The notes under the pieces are model-generated. The model ran no database searches and had not been told where the DNA came from. It saw only the letters and a list, made by a program, of their open reading frames with translations. A stretch of 64,000 nt of DNA from Leifsonia williamsii (lineage in GTDB: Bacteria > Actinomycetota > Actinomycetes > Actinomycetales > Microbacteriaceae). The DNA lies in the NCBI RefSeq assembly GCF_030433685.1, contig NZ_JAROCF010000001.1, positions 1,612,001-1,676,000 of the forward strand, written 5' to 3'. Shown here one piece after another: positions 26,623-36,602 of this stretch (positions within the stretch are counted from its first letter, which is position 1; every line of letters starts with the position of its first letter). The translations under genes were made by a program, and so were the position numbers.

Positions 26623-27396
26623 ATGCGGATCGACGGATGCTCGGCGCTCGTGACCGGAGGGGCCAGCGGGCTCGGCAACGCGACGGCGCGCGCTCTCACC
26701 GAGGCGGGCGCGCACGTCGTGCTGGTCGACCTCCCCACGTCGGAGGGCGAGAAGGCGGCGATCGCCCTCGGCCCGACCGCGCGCTTCGTCCCCGCCGACG
26801 TCACCGACGAGGCGGGCGTGCAGGAGGCGGTGGCGACAGCCTCGGCGCTGGCGCCGCTCCGGATCACGGTCAACTGCGCGGGGATCGCGACAGCGGCGAA
26901 GGTGCTCGGGCGCGACGGCGTCCTCCCGCTCGCCGACTTCGAGCGGGTGGTCAGGGTGAATCTCGTCGGCACGTTCAACGTGGTGCGCCTCGCCGCGGCC
27001 GCGATGGCCGAGACCGAGCCGGTCGCGGGGGAGTACGGGGAGGAGCGCGGCGTCATCGTGAACACCGCCTCCGTCGCCGCGTTCGACGGCCAGATCGGCC
27101 AGCCGGCCTATGCGGCGTCGAAGGGCGGGGTCGCGTCCCTGACGCTGCCGCTGGCCCGCGAGCTCGCCCGGCAGCTGATCCGCGTGGTCACCATCGCGCC
27201 CGGCATCTTCGAGACGCCGATGATGGCGGGGCTCCCCCAGGCGGCGCAGGAGTCGCTGGCCGCCCAGGTGCCGCATCCGTCCCGGCTGGGCAAGCCCGCC
27301 GAGTACGCGGCGCTCGTGCGCCACATCGTCGAGAACGCCATGCTGAACGGCGAGACCATCCGCCTCGACGGAGGCATCCGCATGCAGCCGCGCTGA
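26623..27396 (+). CDS. Short-chain dehydrogenase, 3-hydroxyacyl-CoA dehydrogenase type 2-like
   Basis: 257 residues, Rossmann-fold oxidoreductase. Cofactor motif TGGASGLG at 11-18, NCAGIAT, catalytic Tyr163 and Lys167 in YAASKGG. The pattern [19 protein letters not shown] and PGIFETPMM is that of HSD17B10-like 3-hydroxyacyl-CoA dehydrogenases, which oxidise 3-hydroxyacyl-CoA using NAD. The ATG at 26623 follows GGAAGGACC. Last gene of the operon. Confidence 0.9.
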   Translation: MRIDGCSALVTGGASGLGNATARALTEAGAHVVLVDLPTSEGEKAAIALGPTARFVPADVTDEAGVQEAVATASALAPLRITVNCAGIATAAKVLGRDGVLPLADFERVVRVNLVGTFNVVRLAAAAMAETEPVAGEYGEERGVIVNTASVAAFDGQIGQPAYAASKGGVASLTLPLARELARQLIRVVTIAPGIFETPMMAGLPQAAQESLAAQVPHPSRLGKPAEYAALVRHIVENAMLNGETIRLDGGIRMQPR

Positions 27397-27410
27397 TCCC
27401 CTCGGATTGT

Positions 27411-27439
27411 TTGTGCTGATATTTGCAATGAGGTATCCT
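27411..27439 (+). promoter_or_regulatory. Promoter of the FHA-kinase-surface protein operon
   Basis: TTGTGC (27411-27416), a 17-base spacer and TATCCT (27434-27439), a good match to the housekeeping sigma consensus. It lies 68 bases before the FHA gene and is the only clear promoter found ahead of the six-gene operon. Confidence 0.6.
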
Positions 27440-27506
27440 TGCCCGAGTCCGGGTAAGTGCGCGCCGACCCGAGAGCGCGCGCCCGGCGGATGTGGAGATC
27501 TATGCG

Positions 27507-29015
27507 ATGCCGGCGATCGAGTACCTGAGGGGCGACCACTACGTCATCGCCTCCGGCGACATGGTGGCTCTCTGCGACGCCCGAACGCCCAGCGCGATCG
27601 TCGCCCAGCTCTACGCGGCCGTGAACGACGGCGGCCTCGACGCGACCCGCGTCATGCAGTCCGTCCTCGACATCGACATGTCGGAGGTCTCCTCGCTCGC
27701 TGTCGTGACGGAGGGGGAGAAGCACTGGCATCTGCTGGTGCGTGGTGACGCGCACGTCGACGTCCTGACCCTCGACGGCACGTGGACGGTCGACGCGCCG
27801 GGCGTGCTCACCTGGTCCGAGAGCACCATCGAAGAGGCCGACGGCTTCATCCTCCGGTTCGCCGCCGCGGTGCCGGAGCAGGGCGACGTGTACCCGTTGG
27901 AGGGCGGCATCGTCGCAGGCGATTGCGCCTTCCTCCCGGTCACCGAGCACGCGCGCGCCGCGATGGCCGCGGCGGAGGCCGCCGCCGCGGCTCCCGCGGT
28001 CTCGGCGACCCAGTCCGTCTCCGCTCAGGAGGCCCGCATGCGGCAGGGCGTGCCCGGCCCCGCGATGCCGGCTCCCTCCCTGCAGCCGGCGATGCCCGGG
28101 CAGGCGGCGATGCCGTCGCCGGCCGTCGGAGTGCCGACCGGCCCCGGCCAGGCGATGCCCGTCGCCATCGACGAGCGCTCCGGTCCTCCCTACAACGAGG
28201 AATACGTCGACGCCGGCAGCCGCTGGGTGGCGGAGCAGGCGGCCATGCCGCAGCCGTCGCCGTGGAACGAGGCGGCCGTCCCCACGGCCTTCGGAACGTC
28301 GAGCCCGCAGCCCGGTGGCATCGCGCCGGACGCGCACCTGCCGCAGCCCATCGTGCCCGCGACCGGGTACGCCCGCGGCTACGGCCAGGTCGCCGCTCCC
28401 GTCATGCCGGACCAGCCGATGGGGCTCTCGCAGCCGATGGGGCTCTCGCAGCCGATGGTGCTCTCGCAGCCGATGGGCTTCGCGCAGCCGATGGGGCTCT
28501 CGCAGCCGTACGGCGCTCCGGCTCCGGCAGCCCTTCCCGGCGCCCACTCCCAGCCGCAGCCGCACCTCCAGCCGCAATCGCACTCGCAACCGCACTCGCA
28601 CTCCCCGCACGCGTCCGCTCCCGTGGCGCAGCCGGCCGCCCCCTCGCACCCGCAGGGCGACTCCGGCGGGTTCGACACCATGACGCTGGTGCTCTCCAGC
28701 GGCAGTGTCGTGACCCTCGACCGGCCCGTCGTGCTCGGCCGTGCACCGCAGCAATCGGCTGTCCCCGACGTGATCAATCCGCGGCTGGTGCCCTTCATCC
28801 GGGCGTCCGACGAGGTCTCGCGCACCCACCTGCTGATCGAGCGGGCGGCCGGCGAGGTGTACGCGACCGACCTCGGCTCGCGCAACGGCACGATGGTCGT
28901 CCCGGCCGGCGCGCAGCCGTACCGGCTGGGGGCGGGGGAGCGAGCGCGCGTCGCGCTCGGCACCCGCCTCGACCTGGGCGACGGCTCCATCGCGACGCTC
29001 GAGGCCGCGAGGTGA
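27507..29015 (+). CDS. FHA-domain protein with repeat-rich linker
   Basis: 502 residues. An unrecognised N-terminal domain (about 1-160) is followed by a long Ala/Pro/Gln/Met-rich linker with five QPMGLS-like repeats and a His/Gln/Ser stretch. A C-terminal FHA domain (about 390-495) has GRAP, SRTHLLIE and DLGSRNGTMV, which bind phosphothreonine. It overlaps the kinase gene (GTGA), so it is a likely reader of that kinase's sites. The ATG at 27507 follows GGAG at 9 bases; the GTG at 27492 is an alternative. Confidence 0.9.
   Translation: MPAIEYLRGDHYVIASGDMVALCDARTPSAIVAQLYAAVNDGGLDATRVMQSVLDIDMSEVSSLAVVTEGEKHWHLLVRGDAHVDVLTLDGTWTVDAPGVLTWSESTIEEADGFILRFAAAVPEQGDVYPLEGGIVAGDCAFLPVTEHARAAMAAAEAAAAAPAVSATQSVSAQEARMRQGVPGPAMPAPSLQPAMPGQAAMPSPAVGVPTGPGQAMPVAIDERSGPPYNEEYVDAGSRWVAEQAAMPQPSPWNEAAVPTAFGTSSPQPGGIAPDAHLPQPIVPATGYARGYGQVAAPVMPDQPMGLSQPMGLSQPMVLSQPMGFAQPMGLSQPYGAPAPAALPGAHSQPQPHLQPQSHSQPHSHSPHASAPVAQPAAPSHPQGDSGGFDTMTLVLSSGSVVTLDRPVVLGRAPQQSAVPDVINPRLVPFIRASDEVSRTHLLIERAAGEVYATDLGSRNGTMVVPAGAQPYRLGAGERARVALGTRLDLGDGSIATLEAAR
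28413..28502 (+). repeat. Five tandem 18-bp repeats in the FHA protein linker
   Basis: Units of CAGCCGATGGGGCTCTCG, with the third and fourth diverged, encode QPMGLS/QPMVLS/QPMGFA. A slippage-prone linker. Confidence 0.9.
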
Positions 29016-30802
29016 CTCCGCCTCGCAGCACGACGCCGCCGCCCGCGCTCGACGGCTACGAGTACCGGGGCGTTCTCGGCTCCGGCGGTTTCGCCGAGGT
29101 GTTCCTCTACGAGCAGCGGCTCCCGCAGCGCATGGTCGCCGTGAAGGTCCTCAACGACGGCACGCTCGCCCCCGGCGTGCGCGAGCAGTTCGAGATGGAG
29201 GCGAACGTGATGGCGCGGCTGTCGCAGCATCCCTCGATCGTCACCATCCACCAGGCCGGCGTCGCGGGCGACGGCCGGCCGTACATCGTGATGGAGTACT
29301 GCCCGCGCGAAGGCTACGGAGCACGGTTCCGCCAGGTCCGCATCCCGCTCGACGAGGTGCTGCGCGTGGGCGTCCGGCTCGCCGGCGCGCTGGAGACGGC
29401 GCACCGCGCGGGCATCCTGCACCGCGACATCAAGCCCGCCAACATCCTGGTCACCAACTTCGGCTGGCCGGCACTGACCGACTTCGGCATCGCGACCGTC
29501 GCGGGCAGCGAGCCGAGCTCCGGCGGGCTCAGCGTGCCGTGGGCGCCGCCGGAGCTGTTCACCGACGACGCCCCGTTCGACGTGCGCAGCGACGTCTTCT
29601 CGCTCGGCGCGACCCTGTACTCCCTGCTCGCGGGCCGGTCGCCGTTCGAGGTGGTCGGCGGTTCGAACTCCTCCGCGGAACTGATGGCGCGCATCGAGTC
29701 CGCGCCGCTCGCTCCGACCGGTCGGCGCGACATCCCGGACCGGCTGGAGGCGCTCCTCCACGCGACCATGGCCAAGAGCCCCCACGAGCGGCCGAACTCC
29801 GCCATGGCCGTCGGTCGCGCCCTGCAGCGCATCGAGACCGCCTGCGGATTCCAGCAGACCGCGATGGAGGTCTCCGACCTCTCCTCCGTGCAGCCGTCGC
29901 CGGCGGCGCCGGTCACGCCGGCCGCCTCCGGTGGCGCGTTGCACGAGGGCCGCATCCGCCCTGTGGTGCAGATCCGTCCGGAGGACGGCGAGCAGCATCC
30001 CCCGACCGCCGTCACGCCCACGGTGAGCCCGGTCGACGAGGCGACGCGCGCCGCTGTCCGGCCCGGCTCGAATGCGTCGGCGGCCCGCCCCTCCGCGTCG
30101 CCGGTCGATGAGGTCACGCGTGTCGCGGTACGGCCGAGCAGCGGCTCCGGCACTGCTGCCTCCAGCGGCCCTGCGGCACCCGCCGGACGAGCGAAGAAAG
30201 CGGGCCGGAAGCGCGGCCGCTCCCGCGACCGCGCTGCAGCGACGCGCGACGCGGCGGCCTCCGCTGCGCCCGGCTCCGCCGATGGCGGCTTCGCCGCTCG
30301 GGGCTCCGCCGCTCGCGAGGCGACGGACCCGGACAGCAGCATCGGCAAGCGCCGGCCGCTGCGCCTCGTGATCATGAGCGCGGCAGCCGCGGTCCTGCTC
30401 GTCGCCGGGGGCCTGGTCGCTTACAACGCGATCGCCTCCTCGCTCGGCGGACCGGCCGCCGCGTCCGACGGTTCCGACGGCTCCGGCGACACGCCATCGA
30501 CGGAGGCGACGGACGCCTCCCTGTCCGCCGACGCGGTGCCCAGCCCCAAGGGGCTGACCGGCAAGAAGATGGCGGACGGCTCCGCGGTGTTCTCGTGGAG
30601 CAACCCCGACCCCGAGGACGGCGATCAGTACCTCTGGGGCATCTCCGGCACCGGCGTCGCGGCGGGCTTCCAGCTCGTCGGCCAGCCGTCGCTCACCATC
30701 CCCGCCGATCAGGCCACCGAGGGCCAGATCTGCGTCGACGTCTCCATCGTGCGCAAGGATCGACGGGCCTCCGTCGAGCCGGCCAGGGCCTGCGCGGAAT
30801 GA
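29012..30802 (+). CDS. Transmembrane Ser/Thr protein kinase
   Basis: 596 residues, PknB-type Hanks kinase. Kinase domain about 15-280: glycine loop GSGGFAEV, Lys45 (VAVKVL), HRDIKPAN with Asp139, TDFGIAT. The linker is Thr/Arg-rich and carries repeated VDEATRAAVRP / VDEVTRVAVRP. One membrane helix lies at about 451-470. The extracytoplasmic part (about 125 residues) ends with an FN3-like fold (VPSPKGLTG, AVFSWSNPDP, YLWGISG) rather than PASTA repeats. Overlaps the FHA gene and the surface protein gene by 4 bases each. Confidence 0.93.
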   Translation: MTPPRSTTPPPALDGYEYRGVLGSGGFAEVFLYEQRLPQRMVAVKVLNDGTLAPGVREQFEMEANVMARLSQHPSIVTIHQAGVAGDGRPYIVMEYCPREGYGARFRQVRIPLDEVLRVGVRLAGALETAHRAGILHRDIKPANILVTNFGWPALTDFGIATVAGSEPSSGGLSVPWAPPELFTDDAPFDVRSDVFSLGATLYSLLAGRSPFEVVGGSNSSAELMARIESAPLAPTGRRDIPDRLEALLHATMAKSPHERPNSAMAVGRALQRIETACGFQQTAMEVSDLSSVQPSPAAPVTPAASGGALHEGRIRPVVQIRPEDGEQHPPTAVTPTVSPVDEATRAAVRPGSNASAARPSASPVDEVTRVAVRPSSGSGTAASSGPAAPAGRAKKAGRKRGRSRDRAAATRDAAASAAPGSADGGFAARGSAAREATDPDSSIGKRRPLRLVIMSAAAAVLLVAGGLVAYNAIASSLGGPAAASDGSDGSGDTPSTEATDASLSADAVPSPKGLTGKKMADGSAVFSWSNPDPEDGDQYLWGISGTGVAAGFQLVGQPSLTIPADQATEGQICVDVSIVRKDRRASVEPARACAE

Positions 30803-33800
30803 GGGAGACGGTCCGTCGCCGCGTCCGCCGCTCCGTCGGCGCCGGCGTGGTGGTCGTCGTGGTCTCGGCGCTGACGGCGTTCGCGATCGTGAACCCCGGC
30901 GCGCCGGTGGCCCAGATCGACTCGAACGACGCCGGCGTGTGGCTCACCGACACCGGCGCGATGAAGGTCGGACGCTACAACCACCTCGTGGAGGAGCTCG
31001 ACGGCGGTGTCGTCGCCACGGGCACGCCCTTCGACGTCATCCAGGACGGCTCGATGGTCCTCGTGACGCAGGCGAACACCGTGGCGGTGCTCGATCCGGC
31101 GACCGTCTCGGCGGCGGCTCCCGTCCTCCTTCCCGCCGCGGCACGCGTGAGCGCAGCGGCGGGCGTGGCCTCGGTCCTCGATGCCGACTCGGGCTCGCTG
31201 TGGGCGCGCCCCGCCTCCGCGCTGGGCGGGCTCGACACGCGCAGCGAGCGTCCGGACCTCCGGCTCGGCAGGGGAGCGGTCGCCGTGACCGCCCGCAGCG
31301 GCGCGGTCCTCGCCGCGGATGCGAAGGGGAGGGTCTCCCGCGTCGACGTCACGGCCGAGGGCGTCTCGCATCGCACCCTCGGGACGCTGGCGACGGCCGC
31401 CGGACGCAAGCCGGCCGGCGCCGCCACCGCGACGACGGTCGGCGACGACCTGTACGTGCTCCGCGGCTCCACGCTGGCCGGGATGACCGGGGCGGTCGAC
31501 CTCTCCGCCTACGGTCACGACTTCGTGCTCCAGCAGCCCGGCCCCGCGCGCGACACCGTGGTCGTGGCGACGCCGACGGCGCTGCTCGAGGTCGCGGTCG
31601 CCTCCCGCCGGGTGACCACCGTCGAGCCGCGCGGAGTCGGTGTGCCCGCCGCTCCCGTGGTGGTCGGCGAGTGCGTCTTCGGCGCCTGGGCGACCACCGC
31701 CTCCAACAGCCTCATCGCGTGCGGCTCGCACCGTCCCGTCCGGCAGACCCTCAAGGAGGTGGCCGAGGGCACGCCCCTGGTCTTCCGGGTCAACCACGAC
31801 GCCGTCATCCTCAACGACACCGCCTCGGGGAGGCTGTGGGAGCCGCAGCAGGACACCGAGGTCCGCCGACCGGACTGGGGCGGCATCGCGAACAACGACG
31901 ACAAGGGCGACGAGAAGCGCGACGACCAGACCGAGCAGACCGACGACGGCGCGCCGCGCTGCGACGAGGAGCCGGCACCGCCCACCGTCGCCGCGGACGA
32001 GTTCGGCGTGCGCCCGGGGCGCTCGCGCATCCTTCCGGTGCTCGGCAACGACCACGCCTCGGGGTGCGGCGTGCTGGCCGTCGCCGACGTGGAGCAGCCT
32101 CCCGCCTCCTTCGGCAGCGTCACTCCGGTCTACGGCGGTCGCGCGCTCCAGGTCACCGTCGATCCCGCGGCGGTCGGCACCGTCACCGTCGGCTACACCG
32201 TCTCCGACGGACGACCCGGGGTCGAGCCCGTCCGTTCGACGCTCACGCTGACCGCTCATGCGGACGACCGCAACGCCGCCCCCGAGCAGACCGAAGCCTC
32301 CCCAGTGCCGGTCGGAGCGGACGCGGCCGTCGGCCTCGACGCGCTGGCGCGCTTCTCCGACCCGGACGGCGACGACCTCGTGCTCGTCGGCGCGCGCAGC
32401 GAGGACGGGACGGGCACGGTCGAGACCACGCCCGCGGGGACGCTGACGTACCGCGCGGCCGGAGCGCCGGTCGGCCGGCATCGGCTCGACCTCACGGTGT
32501 CCGACGGTCGCGAGACGATGACCGGGACGCTCGACGTCGACGTGCGCGCCGCCGGGTCCGTCGCCCCGACGATCCTGCCGAGCCTCATCACCGCCGACGC
32601 CGGACAGCAGGTGCGCGTCGCTCCGCTGGACTCCGTGCGCTCGGTGAGCGCGACTCCCGTACGGCTCGCGGGGGTCGAACCCGTGGACGGCGCCACCGTC
32701 ACGCCGGATCTCGACGGCGGCACCTTCACCTTCTCGGCCCAGCAGCCCGGCTCGTATTACGTGCCGATCACCGTCGTGGCGGCGCCCCAGCAGGCGACCG
32801 GCGTCGTCCGCGTCGACGTGCGCGAGGCCCCGACCGACGCCACGCCCCGCACCGCCGTCGACGTGGTCGTGCTGCCGCGCGACGGCGGCACGGTGGTCGA
32901 TCCGCTCGCGAACGACGACGACCCCGCCGGGTCCGTGCTCGTGCTGCAGTCCGTCGAGGCGGAGGACGGCGCGAGGGTGGCGGCCGTCATCGAAGACGGC
33001 GCACGGGTGCGCCTGTCGGCTGATCGCGCTCTCACCGCTCCGGCGACCCTCCGCTACACCGTCTCGGACGGCGCCGGATCGGCGGTGGGCGAGATCCATG
33101 TGCTGCCATACCCCTCCGGGACGGAGGCGCGCCCGCCGATCGTCCCCGACGTCACGGCCACGGTCGCGGCCGGAGGCATCGTCACCATCCCCGCGCTCGC
33201 GGGAGCACGGTCTCCGTCCGGCGGGGAGCTGCAGCTCGACGACACGCTCGTGGAGGCGCCCCCCGCCGACCAGGGGCTCCTGTTCGTCTCCGGCGACGTG
33301 CTGCGCTACCAGGCGCCGCAGCATCCCATGACGGTGACGGCGGTGTTCGCGGTGACGGACGGCGACGGCAACTCGGCCTCGGGGCGCGTCACGATCGACG
33401 TCCACGACGCGGATCCGGCGACCGACGCCGCACCCCTCCCGCGCGACGTGATCGCCCGGGTCCAGCAGGGCGGGAGCACGAGCATCGCCATCCCGCTGAC
33501 GGGGATCGATCGCGACGGCGACGAGGTCACCCTCGTCGGCGCCGACACCGCGCCCGCCAAGGGCCGGATCACCGCCGTCGGCCCCGACAGCCTCCGCTAC
33601 GAGGCCCTGCCGGGCGAGACCGGGACCGACGTCTTCCGCTACCTCGTGGAGGACGCCGCCGGCCACCGGGCGACCGCCTCGATCCGCGTGGGCATCGTGC
33701 CGGCCGTCGCCGCCTCGCACGTCGTCGCGGTCGACGACACGATCGCGGTCCGGCCCGGCACGACCGTGGCCGTGCCGGTCCTCGAGAACGACTCCGCCGG

Positions 33801-36582
33801 GCCGGGCACCTCCCTCGTGCTCGCCGATCGGCTCACCGCCGACGACGGACTGCGCGCTCGCGTCGTGGGCGACCGCATCCGTTTCACGGCCCCCGCCGAG
33901 GAGGGCGATCACCTGATCGGCTACACGGTCGGCGACCGGGTCGGCGGCACGGCCTCGGCCACCCTCGCCGTGCACGTGGCGTCGGACGCCCCGATCCTGC
34001 CGCCCGTCGTGCGCGACGTGGTGATCACCGCCGTGCAGGCGGCCGGCCGCAGCAGCGTGGTCGCCGACGTGCTCGCCGCGGCGGAGAACCCGGTCGGACC
34101 GGCGAGCGACCTCCGCGTCGCCGTGCACCCCTCAGCGCTCGCGTTCGCAACGCCATCCCGCGACGGGAAGGTGACGGTCACGCTCGGAGACCGCCCGCGG
34201 GTGGCCGCGGTCGCCGTCTCGAACAGGACCGCCCCCGATGGGGAGGCCACCGCGTACGCGTTCGTTCTCGTGCCGGCGAAGGACGGCGCCGTCCCGTCGG
34301 TGAAGACGGGCGCGAAGGCGCTGTCGGTGCTCTCGGGGGAGCGTCTGACGATTCCGCTGGAGAAGTACGTGTCCGTCCGGCAGGGCAGGACGCCGCGGGT
34401 CTTCGACCCCGCGACGGTGTCCGCGACCAAGGCGGACGGGTCCTCGCTCGTGCAGGACGACGGCACGCTCGTCTACCGGTCGGCCACGGGCTATGCGGGC
34501 CCCGCCTCCATCACCTTCCTCGTGAGCGACGGCTCGAGCGCCGCCGACCCCACGGCCGCGACCCGGCTGCTGACCCTCCCCATCACCGTGCGCCCGTCGG
34601 GTGTCGTGGAGCCGAGCTTCACGCCGGGCAGCGTGCGCGTCGCGCCGGCGGAGGCTCCGGCGCAGGTCGACCTCGGTGCGCTCACCGAGACCGCGGGCCC
34701 CCGGAGCGCGCTGAGCTACCGGCTCTCCGGGCAGGTGCCGTCCGGCATCACGGCCTCCGTCTCCGGTCGGACGCTCTCCATCGCCGCCGACGCCGACGCA
34801 CGCCCCGGCACCTCCGCGACGCTGCGCGTGGAGGTGGGCTACGGCGGGGAGCGCCCGGTCGAGGGCACCGTCGAGGTCACCGTCGTGAAGAGCACCGCGC
34901 GTCTCGCCTCGGTGCGCGACGTCGAGCTGGACGGCGCCGAGGGCGAGTCGTACACGGTGAACGTGCTCGACGGCGCCCTGAACCCCTTCCCGTCCACGGC
35001 GCTGCGCGTGACGGGAGCGACCGTCGAGACCCCCGGCGGTGGCCGCGCCACGGTGGACGGCAGCCGGGTGACGGTCGCCACTGCCTCCGGGTTCACGGGG
35101 AGACTCGTCGTCGCCTTCACCGTTCGTGACGCCACCGGCGACGCCGACCGCGACGTGCGCGGCGCGATCCGCATCACCGTCCGCGGCAAGCCGTCCACGC
35201 CGGCCGCCCCGACGCTGGAGTCCGCCGCGACCGGCGCGCTCACCGTGCGCTGGTCGGCGCCCGCGAACAACGGCTCCCCGATCGAGGAGTACCGGCTCAC
35301 CGGCACCGGCGGCATCACACGGAGCGTGGACGGCCGGGCCACCCAGGCCACGCTGACCGACCTTCCGCTCGGGCGCGACTACGCGTTCACCGTGCAGGCG
35401 CGCAACGCCGCCGGCTGGTCGGCGGTCAGCGCATCCTCCGCGCCGGTCACCCTCGACGCCGCGCCCGGGGCCGTGCCATCGGTCTCCCTGAGCGCCGGCG
35501 ACGGGTCCGCCGTCGCCCGCTGGGGAGCGCCGTCGAACCCGGGCACGCCGCTCACCGGCTTCGACCTGCTCGTCTCGCCGGCGCCCGCGGGCACCGCGAA
35601 CGGACGGATCACGGTCGACGGGTGGGCGACCTCCTATGCGATCGGCGGGCTCCAGAACGGTGTCGCGTACACGGTCATGGTCTCCGCGCGGAACCGCTCG
35701 GGGACGCCGGGGCCGTGGAGCGCCGCCTCCGCGCCGGCGACGCCCGCCGGAATGCCGGGCAAGCCGACCCTCTCGGTCGCGCGGGTCGAGCAGCCCTCGG
35801 GAGGCGCCTTCCGGGTCGACTGGGCGCCTGGCCGCTACAACGGGGCGCCGGAGACGTATGCGCTCCTCGTGAACGGCGCCCAGAGCGGCGTCGCGCTCGG
35901 CGGCTCCGGCGGCTCGGTGGTGGTGGGATCGCTGCAGAACGGCGCCCGCTACAGCTTCACTGTCGTCGCGACGAACCGGGTCGGCTCCACCAGCTCCGAC
36001 GCACAGACGGCGAGCACCTGGGGCACACCCGGCAAGGTGACGCTTTTCGCCGCGGCGGCGGGCGCGCCGAACGCCGCGCCCGGCCAGGGGTCGATCACGG
36101 CGAGCTGGCGTCAGCCGACCGACACCGGAGGGGTCGCCCTCGAGAGCTACCGGCTGGACGTCTCCGGTCAGAACGGCGTGCAGCGCAGCCAGCGCGCTGG
36201 AGGCTCGGCCGTTTCGGCGACCGTCGCCGGTCTGCCGGCGGGCACCTACAGCGTGAGCATCGCCGCATGCAATGCCGGCGACGCCTGCGGTCCCGCCTCC
36301 ACCATCGGGTCGGTGACCGTGGTCACGCTGCCCGACGCCGTCACCGGCGCGCAGTGGGTGTACGACGCGGGCCTCGGCGCCTACCACGTCTCGGTCGACC
36401 AGCCGTCGTGGAACGGCGGGACGAGCGGCACGATCCAGTACCGCGTCGGATCGGGCGCGTGGCTGAACGCGGTGGGCACGCGTTTCGACGTCCCCGCCGC
36501 CCCCGGCGTCCCGATCACGCTCACCCTGCGCGCCGTGACCTCCGCCGGCACCGGCCCGACCTCCACCTCCGTCCTCCCGTGA
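30799..36582 (+). CDS. Giant exported Ig-like/fibronectin type III protein (1927 aa)
   Basis: An N-terminal membrane anchor (about 13-33) is followed by a propeller-like domain (about 40-370), an acidic linker (about 375-400), a long tandem array of Ig/cadherin-like domains (about 400-1460; repeated VRPG..LPVLGND, GTVTVGYTVSDG, DGDEVTL), and four to five FN3 domains (about 1465-1927; PGKPTLSV, LQNGVAYTVMVSARN). It should extend from the membrane through the wall. Overlaps the kinase (ATGA). The extracellular half of a kinase-linked envelope complex by context; ligand unknown. Confidence 0.9.
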   Translation: MRETVRRRVRRSVGAGVVVVVVSALTAFAIVNPGAPVAQIDSNDAGVWLTDTGAMKVGRYNHLVEELDGGVVATGTPFDVIQDGSMVLVTQANTVAVLDPATVSAAAPVLLPAAARVSAAAGVASVLDADSGSLWARPASALGGLDTRSERPDLRLGRGAVAVTARSGAVLAADAKGRVSRVDVTAEGVSHRTLGTLATAAGRKPAGAATATTVGDDLYVLRGSTLAGMTGAVDLSAYGHDFVLQQPGPARDTVVVATPTALLEVAVASRRVTTVEPRGVGVPAAPVVVGECVFGAWATTASNSLIACGSHRPVRQTLKEVAEGTPLVFRVNHDAVILNDTASGRLWEPQQDTEVRRPDWGGIANNDDKGDEKRDDQTEQTDDGAPRCDEEPAPPTVAADEFGVRPGRSRILPVLGNDHASGCGVLAVADVEQPPASFGSVTPVYGGRALQVTVDPAAVGTVTVGYTVSDGRPGVEPVRSTLTLTAHADDRNAAPEQTEASPVPVGADAAVGLDALARFSDPDGDDLVLVGARSEDGTGTVETTPAGTLTYRAAGAPVGRHRLDLTVSDGRETMTGTLDVDVRAAGSVAPTILPSLITADAGQQVRVAPLDSVRSVSATPVRLAGVEPVDGATVTPDLDGGTFTFSAQQPGSYYVPITVVAAPQQATGVVRVDVREAPTDATPRTAVDVVVLPRDGGTVVDPLANDDDPAGSVLVLQSVEAEDGARVAAVIEDGARVRLSADRALTAPATLRYTVSDGAGSAVGEIHVLPYPSGTEARPPIVPDVTATVAAGGIVTIPALAGARSPSGGELQLDDTLVEAPPADQGLLFVSGDVLRYQAPQHPMTVTAVFAVTDGDGNSASGRVTIDVHDADPATDAAPLPRDVIARVQQGGSTSIAIPLTGIDRDGDEVTLVGADTAPAKGRITAVGPDSLRYEALPGETGTDVFRYLVEDAAGHRATASIRVGIVPAVAASHVVAVDDTIAVRPGTTVAVPVLENDSAGPGTSLVLADRLTADDGLRARVVGDRIRFTAPAEEGDHLIGYTVGDRVGGTASATLAVHVASDAPILPPVVRDVVITAVQAAGRSSVVADVLAAAENPVGPASDLRVAVHPSALAFATPSRDGKVTVTLGDRPRVAAVAVSNRTAPDGEATAYAFVLVPAKDGAVPSVKTGAKALSVLSGERLTIPLEKYVSVRQGRTPRVFDPATVSATKADGSSLVQDDGTLVYRSATGYAGPASITFLVSDGSSAADPTAATRLLTLPITVRPSGVVEPSFTPGSVRVAPAEAPAQVDLGALTETAGPRSALSYRLSGQVPSGITASVSGRTLSIAADADARPGTSATLRVEVGYGGERPVEGTVEVTVVKSTARLASVRDVELDGAEGESYTVNVLDGALNPFPSTALRVTGATVETPGGGRATVDGSRVTVATASGFTGRLVVAFTVRDATGDADRDVRGAIRITVRGKPSTPAAPTLESAATGALTVRWSAPANNGSPIEEYRLTGTGGITRSVDGRATQATLTDLPLGRDYAFTVQARNAAGWSAVSASSAPVTLDAAPGAVPSVSLSAGDGSAVARWGAPSNPGTPLTGFDLLVSPAPAGTANGRITVDGWATSYAIGGLQNGVAYTVMVSARNRSGTPGPWSAASAPATPAGMPGKPTLSVARVEQPSGGAFRVDWAPGRYNGAPETYALLVNGAQSGVALGGSGGSVVVGSLQNGARYSFTVVATNRVGSTSSDAQTASTWGTPGKVTLFAAAAGAPNAAPGQGSITASWRQPTDTGGVALESYRLDVSGQNGVQRSQRAGGSAVSATVAGLPAGTYSVSIAACNAGDACGPASTIGSVTVVTLPDAVTGAQWVYDAGLGAYHVSVDQPSWNGGTSGTIQYRVGSGAWLNAVGTRFDVPAAPGVPITLTLRAVTSAGTGPTSTSVLP

Positions 36583-36602
36583 ACCCGAAAGGCCCGACCG
36601 CC

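Noticed and set aside
28413..28502. Possible CRISPR-like array
   Set aside because: In-frame coding repeats with no unique spacers.
30709..34128. 1139-residue open frame opposite the giant Ig/FN3 gene
   Set aside because: Shadow; the forward protein has clear repeated domains and 4-base coupling to its neighbours.
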